Assembly (NCBI RefSeq): GCF_008831285.2
Contig: NC_045150.1
Location: forward strand, 14,181,868 to 14,245,867
From: Nymphaea colorata
Lineage: Eukaryota > Streptophyta > Magnoliopsida > Nymphaeales > Nymphaeaceae
DNA: 64,000 nucleotides
Reading direction: 5' to 3'
Part shown: piece by piece, positions 59,701 to 64,000 of the stretch
Layout: every line of letters starts with the position of its first letter
How positions within the stretch are numbered: the stretch's first letter is position 1
The notes under the pieces: model-generated
Database searches by the model: none
What the model saw: the letters and a program-made list of their open reading frames with translations, nothing else
Told to the model about the DNA's origin: nothing
Position numbers and translations under genes: made by a program

Positions 59701-60381
59701 AATAATATATTTTATTTCAAATATTTCTCATTTTTATTTTTTGTATTTAGGTCCATCGATTTTCAAGAAGAACAAGGTCAGTCGTTCTCTCGAGTCCACC
59801 CAGCTTCTCCAAGGGTATGGGTGACGACTGTTCACGATGCTCTTAATGAGAAGGTTGCCAAATAACTTCAACTTTTGCCGGCGGCCCAGCAAAACCCAAA
59901 ATTGCGTACGTACCAGCATGCTGGAGCTTGTGGACATTGAGAAATGGTTCCATACTTGGGTGGTGGCCTTTTGGATATGAGTAATTACTTAAAACTAAAT
60001 CTGAACTGAATCCATATCCGATCCGATAGTTATATATATCAGAATCAGAATCCGAATCCAGTCGGATATTATTTCTTAAATCCGAACACATCAGAGATTA
60101 ATTTTGGAATGGTTCAATTGGACATGCGATCAAGATGGAAAATGACATTAAAAGTCTATCCATCTTACCAAGTGAATGACAAGGCAGTTCCAATTCTTTT
60201 GCTTATGTTACATGGAAAGGCATGATATATAGATAAAGAGGTAGAAAGAGTGAGAGAACATATAATTTTGTGAAAAATTGTCAAAAACAATAAAGGAATA
60301 CAAAAACGTATAAGAGAAAGGGAGGAAGGGGTGGTGAGACTCAAAAGAGGAGTTCGAGTTGGTAAGGCGATGTTGGTCAAG

Positions 60382-60830
60382 CTAATGCTCCTGATAAGGC
60401 TCGGACACTCCTTTAAGACAAAACTTCCTTCGAGTGGGATCCGTTAGAGCCACAAAGACAGGTAGCCTTCGCTTGTTGCAGGCCACATCGGCATTGGGAT
60501 TGATAACCGCGTCCACCATGGCCTCAAATTCCTCTGTCTGAGGCATTATCTTCTTTTCCTCTTCACTTGGCATCACTCCATCAGGTGTGCTTAATCCTTG
60601 AGCGCTCACCTTAGGCCTGCTGACCTGCCCAAATGCAGAAGACGTGAACCAATTCCTTGAAAATGTCACCGGTTTCATAATTTGTTGCGAGGTGTGAATG
60701 GTTATCATGCTTCAGTAGGCGTAATAACAACAGTGTTTTCTTAAGCCATACCTCAAGCTTGTTCCTCTGAGGCATCGGCTGCAGCTCCTGCTTCCTGTGT
60801 GCAACCTGCAACCACATAAGCGTTTGAATA
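60382..60830 (-). CDS. Unidentified ORF, 108 codons, with upstream exon-like part
   Basis: The ORF at 60708-60382 reads MITIHTSQQIMKPVTFSRN.., then SEEEKKIMPQTEEFEAMVD, VINPNADVAC, KRRLPVFVALTDPTRRKF. Upstream on the same strand, 60830-60740 gives CTQEAGAAADASEEQA followed by GAGGTATGG, which could be an exon end with a donor. I do not recognise the domain. The paralogue at 27.7-28.1 kb shows the same peptide but with stops and small indels. It is slightly acidic in the middle and basic at the C-terminus, without a membrane segment. It may be an exon of a host gene carried along in the duplicated block. Coding status is unproven. Confidence 0.35.
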
Positions 60831-60989
60831 AATTATTAGAACCACATATCACATATGCTAGTGCAGATATAACTAAGCAAATGCATGCACACTCTACCAG
60901 CCTCCTATGGAGAAGAGTTAAAACATGAAAAAAAAAAACTGAAGCATGTACCAGGTTGTGCTTCGGCATCTTGATGCCTGTTCAGTCTC

Positions 60990-61638
60990 TGATGTTCTTG
61001 AGAGAAGATGGACTCTCAATATATAGGCTACTGGAGACCATCTTAGGTATGATAAACACGCAAATCCGGAGTGATAAACAAAGTGTCAAGAAAAAAGGGA
61101 TCAGATCTCTTATCAAGATCTGTTATTGTTATGCAGACTACATTTTAGGTGGTTAATGGATTGGGATAGAAAAGATAAGAGTAAATCAGCAAAAAGTGAT
61201 TTTATGGATATTAAAAAAAGAATATTGATGAAGACTTTGAGGATCTTGATGTCAATGAAAAGACGAGAATTAAGGATGACGTTGAGGATCTTGATATCAA
61301 TAGAAAGACAAAAATTAAGGAAGACGTTGGGGAGATTGACAAAATTGAAATTACTGGAATTACTTAAAAGGGAGACACGGAAGATTTGTTCCGTTATAAC
61401 CTTCCTTTTTGTAATCCTTCATCCACTCCAAAAATTGTGGATCTTGTAAATATGAGTGAGAAATATTTTTTAGTGCTCTCATTTTTTCAAGAAATTGTGT
61501 ATTATCATGATCTTGTATACCAAAAATCTTGTAAGCGATAACCTTTTTTTGTACTATATATATGTTGTTCAATGAAATCAATAAAAACAAGTTCTCTCCA
61601 GCTTTATCTTTCGCGCTTCCTCTGAATAAGTTTTCTCA
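60990..61638 (+). mobile_element. Copia-type LTR, long form, second copy
   Basis: Matches 51120-51762. The 5' end is shorter: homology starts at TGATGTTCTTGAGAG. It ends TTTTCTCA. AATAAA is at 61580-61585. The extra segment is 61172-61490 and has three 45-bp units compared with two in the 51-kb copy. The upstream flank matches the flank of the 28-kb LTR, so part of the similarity comes from segmental duplication. Confidence 0.65.
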
Positions 61639-61641
61639 TGT

Positions 61642-61650
61642 TATCAGAGC
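61642..61650 (+). other. Primer-binding site, initiator tRNA-Met type
   Basis: TATCAGAGC three bases after the LTR end, as at 51766-51774. Confidence 0.7.
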
Positions 61651-61659
61651 AAAACGAGA

Positions 61660-63500
61660 GAGGGAAATCGACTGCTCCCTTCCGTTAACTCCAAAAAAAT
61701 CCAAGCTTTTGTGGAGAGGTCCTTCAGACACCTGGAATTGGAATAATCTTCTGCTCGACAGCTAGAATTGCCTAAAGAATCAGCGCCGGCCATCCTCTCT
61801 GCGGCCTGATCCACCTTCGTCCCCAGCAAATTATTCCAGAGAACGGCGGGAAAGGAAGTCAGGGGAGGGCACGTTTCTCGCCGGATTCTTCCTGTACTCC
61901 AGCAGCAACCCCTATCGCCAGAATTTCTCAGGGTTGACTGAATTTCTCTGCTGCGGATGTCAGTGATGAGCCCATTTCAGATCCTCATGAATCATCTCCA
62001 GAAATCTCCTCTCGTCAGCTCCTGTTCTCATCCTACAGGTTCAGCTCGACAGCAGGTTCTCTCAACCCTTCATTGAGCCACAAACTCAGGCAGTCATATT
62101 TGCTTCTGTTCAAAGGCTTTGGTTTCTTCTCTGATTTAAGACGGCAAAAGAGCTTCTCCAGGGGAGGAAAGAGGAATGAAACAGAATTTGGATCTATTAG
62201 GGAGGAAACAGAATCATCTACACCGACTTGTCGTATGAGTATATATTCGCTTTGCAATGGGAGGGAAATTTAATATTACTCACATAGTTGATTTCTTGAA
62301 GAACAATTCCTCCCTCTTCTAATTCCAATTCAACCATGGATTTTGGATTGAAATCCAATGCTACCTGCACACAGATTCTGCAAGCCCCATCTTGACATCG
62401 ATGAGTATGGATGTCATCTTCCATCGGTTCTCCCTAAGGTGCTCTGTTAATAGCTTGGAAAGTGCATCAATTCCATCAAAATACTGGCAAATTAGGAACC
62501 CCTAATCCAGATTGGTACTCCCATATTCTCCTCAATCGATAAGGAGCATCTTGGATCCCATCTGCTGGCAACCCTGACTCTTCCACCCAGTTTCCATTCC
62601 CCCCTTCTAAAAACTTCCCTGAGTTCGTCCTCACTGTGAACCCTTCCAAACCAGTCATTTCTTTGCTAGTTTTCATTCCATCCAAACTCCTGAAAATTAT
62701 TTTTAAATGGAGGAGAAAGAATCAAACCTGATGAGGACTCACCGTTCTCCCCTTCGATTCTTTTTCTTATCAATTGAAATCTCCTGCTCTATCTTCTCGT
62801 CACCCACGAGCTGGTTGTCTTCAAGTTACTCCGCAATTGCTGGTCTCCTGTAAATCAATCTCTACATTCCAATCATTCTGGGTCTAACGTTCCTTTTCAA
62901 CTTCCATCTGCCTATGGAGAAACCGAAACTTGTTATCCCCCAATTCTGGTTCTCCATTTGATCTAGGTCTCTCCTTTGTTAATTCCTTAGCTCTCCTGTC
63001 ATAATGATAATCTTCAATTCCTTCCACCCATCTTTCTTTGCCACACCCTCTTGAGAAGAAACCACCATTTCATCAACTCTACACCGACTTGTAATATGAG
63101 TATATATTCATTTTGCAATGGGAGGAAAATTTAATGTTACTCACATAGTTGATTTCTTGAAGAACAATTCCTTCCTCTTCTAGATCCAATTCAATCTCGG
63201 ATTTTGGATTGAAATCCAATGCTACCTGAACACAGATTCTGCAAGCCCCATTCTTGACGTCGATTGAGTATGGATGTCATCTTCCATCGGTTCTCCCCTT
63301 AGCACTCTGGCAATAGATTGGAAAGTGCATCGATTCCATAAAATTACTGGCAAATTAGGAACCCTAATCCAGATTGGCACTCCCATATTCTCCTCAATCT
63401 ATAAGAAGCATCTTGGTTCCCATCTGCTACCAACATCACTCTTCCACCCAGTTTCCATTATACTCGATGGAAATTTAACAGTTCAACAAAGTATTTGGTT
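61660..63500 (-). pseudogene. Antisense gag-like remnants (DUF4283 type), two tandem copies
   Basis: On the minus strand, 62750-62200 shows DUF4283-type pieces in shifting frames, then CRICVQVALDFNPKSMVELE and EEGGIVLQEINYVSNIKFPS, which fits the zinc-knuckle-type region after DUF4283; the expected Cys/His knuckle itself is not readable. 63460-63050 repeats the same region and 62990-62780 the linker. Several frameshifts and stops break both. 61720-62200 is a separate GC-richer part seen only in this copy. All of it is antisense to the LTR and primer-binding site at 60990-61650. The intact family binds nucleic acid in plant LINE or gag-like elements. Confidence 0.55.
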
Positions 63501-64000
63501 AAGCATACTACCTAATTTAGAAATGGTTTCTCAGTTATGCTGGAACTTTTGAATTCATGAAAAAACTTGGAAATTAATTTGAGGCAAGTAATCACCACCA
63601 AATTTCTCAAAACAGAAATGAAAGAAATGCTCTGTGTTGCTTGTGTTACTTGTTAGTCAAAAGCATAATTTATGTTGCACGAACAGCTTGCTGAGGATTA
63701 GGCCCCCATTTGTTAAGCAAAATCAACCTGTGCAGTGGAGAAAGATCAGCAGAGCTGCAATTAATGCTGACATACACGGTGATGTTCGCCAAGAGTTGAC
63801 TCAACCCTTCAAAAGCACACAAAAGGAAGCAAACAAAAACCCACGGATACATGTTAGCTGTTAAACTGCACAAAAAGAGAGCTTAATTTCTACGTAAGAC
63901 TCAAGAAGCCAAAAGGCATATTATTTGACAATCATTTCTTTGGCGACTTATAGCATAACCAGTACTCAAATATTTAATTTACAAGAAAAATAAGATCAAA
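63460..64000. repeat. Segmentally duplicated block 4, runs off the window
   Basis: Matches 52290-52900 (GGAAATTTAACAGTTCAAC, TATGCTGGAACTTTTGAATT) and 39780-40160. No gene. Confidence 0.8.

Noticed and set aside
1-64000. tRNA, rRNA or snoRNA genes
   Set aside because: No clover-leaf with the usual B-box GGTTCGA(A/N)TCC context was found; the TATCAGAGC sites are retrotransposon primer-binding sites.

Overview
The window is from a nuclear genome of a flowering plant. The signs are a receptor-kinase gene family with a plant-type intron, long plant LTR retrotransposons with 5-bp target-site duplications, hAT-type miniature elements, and many TA microsatellites. The species cannot be read from the sequence. 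I see no intact protein-coding gene, no rRNA or tRNA gene and no CRISPR array. It is an accessory, repeat-dense region whose main content is a decayed tandem cluster of leucine-rich-repeat receptor kinases (LRR-RLKs) of the subfamily XII type (Xa21/EFR/FLS2-like, non-RD kinases).

Layout. 0.1-2.3 kb: antisense gag-like (DUF4283 plus zinc-knuckle type) remnant and its flank. 4.05-8.23 kb (-): LRR-RLK pseudogene 1. 12.2-13.7 kb (-): LRR-RLK pseudogene 2, kinase end only. About 14.0-16.9 kb (+): long LTR 'C'. 17.7-22.6 kb (-): LRR-RLK pseudogene 3, with a hAT-type MITE in its intron. 23.5-28.7 kb: duplicated block with an unidentified gene fragment and a Copia-type LTR. 31.3-36.5 kb (-): LRR-RLK pseudogene 4, split by a 4.3-kb solo-LTR-like insertion 'A' that carries an expanded 174-bp minisatellite. 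37.2-43.4 kb: direct duplications and small elements. 43.5-47.3 kb (-): 3.8-kb solo-LTR-like element 'B' with a perfect 5-bp target duplication. 47.8-48.2 kb (+): GC-rich LRR receptor-like protein fragment. 50.0-52.1 kb and 60.4-63.5 kb: Copia-type LTRs with a TATCAGAGC primer-binding site, followed by the gag-like sequence in antisense. 52.4-60 kb: further copies of the duplicated blocks.

How it fits together. The four receptor copies lie on one strand, share their flanks and intron position, and arose by tandem duplication. Each kinase is broken at a different key motif: the VAVK lysine in copy 1; the DFG aspartate plus a deletion at VAVK in copy 2; the HCDLKPSN catalytic loop in copy 3; the whole kinase absent from copy 4. 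Independent decay after duplication explains this best. The copies serve as empty-site references for one another, so the exact boundaries of the A insertion and of the intronic MITE can be read directly. The other half of the window is three-way segmental paralogy among about 23.5-28.7, 39.7-43.0 and 51.1-64.0 kb.
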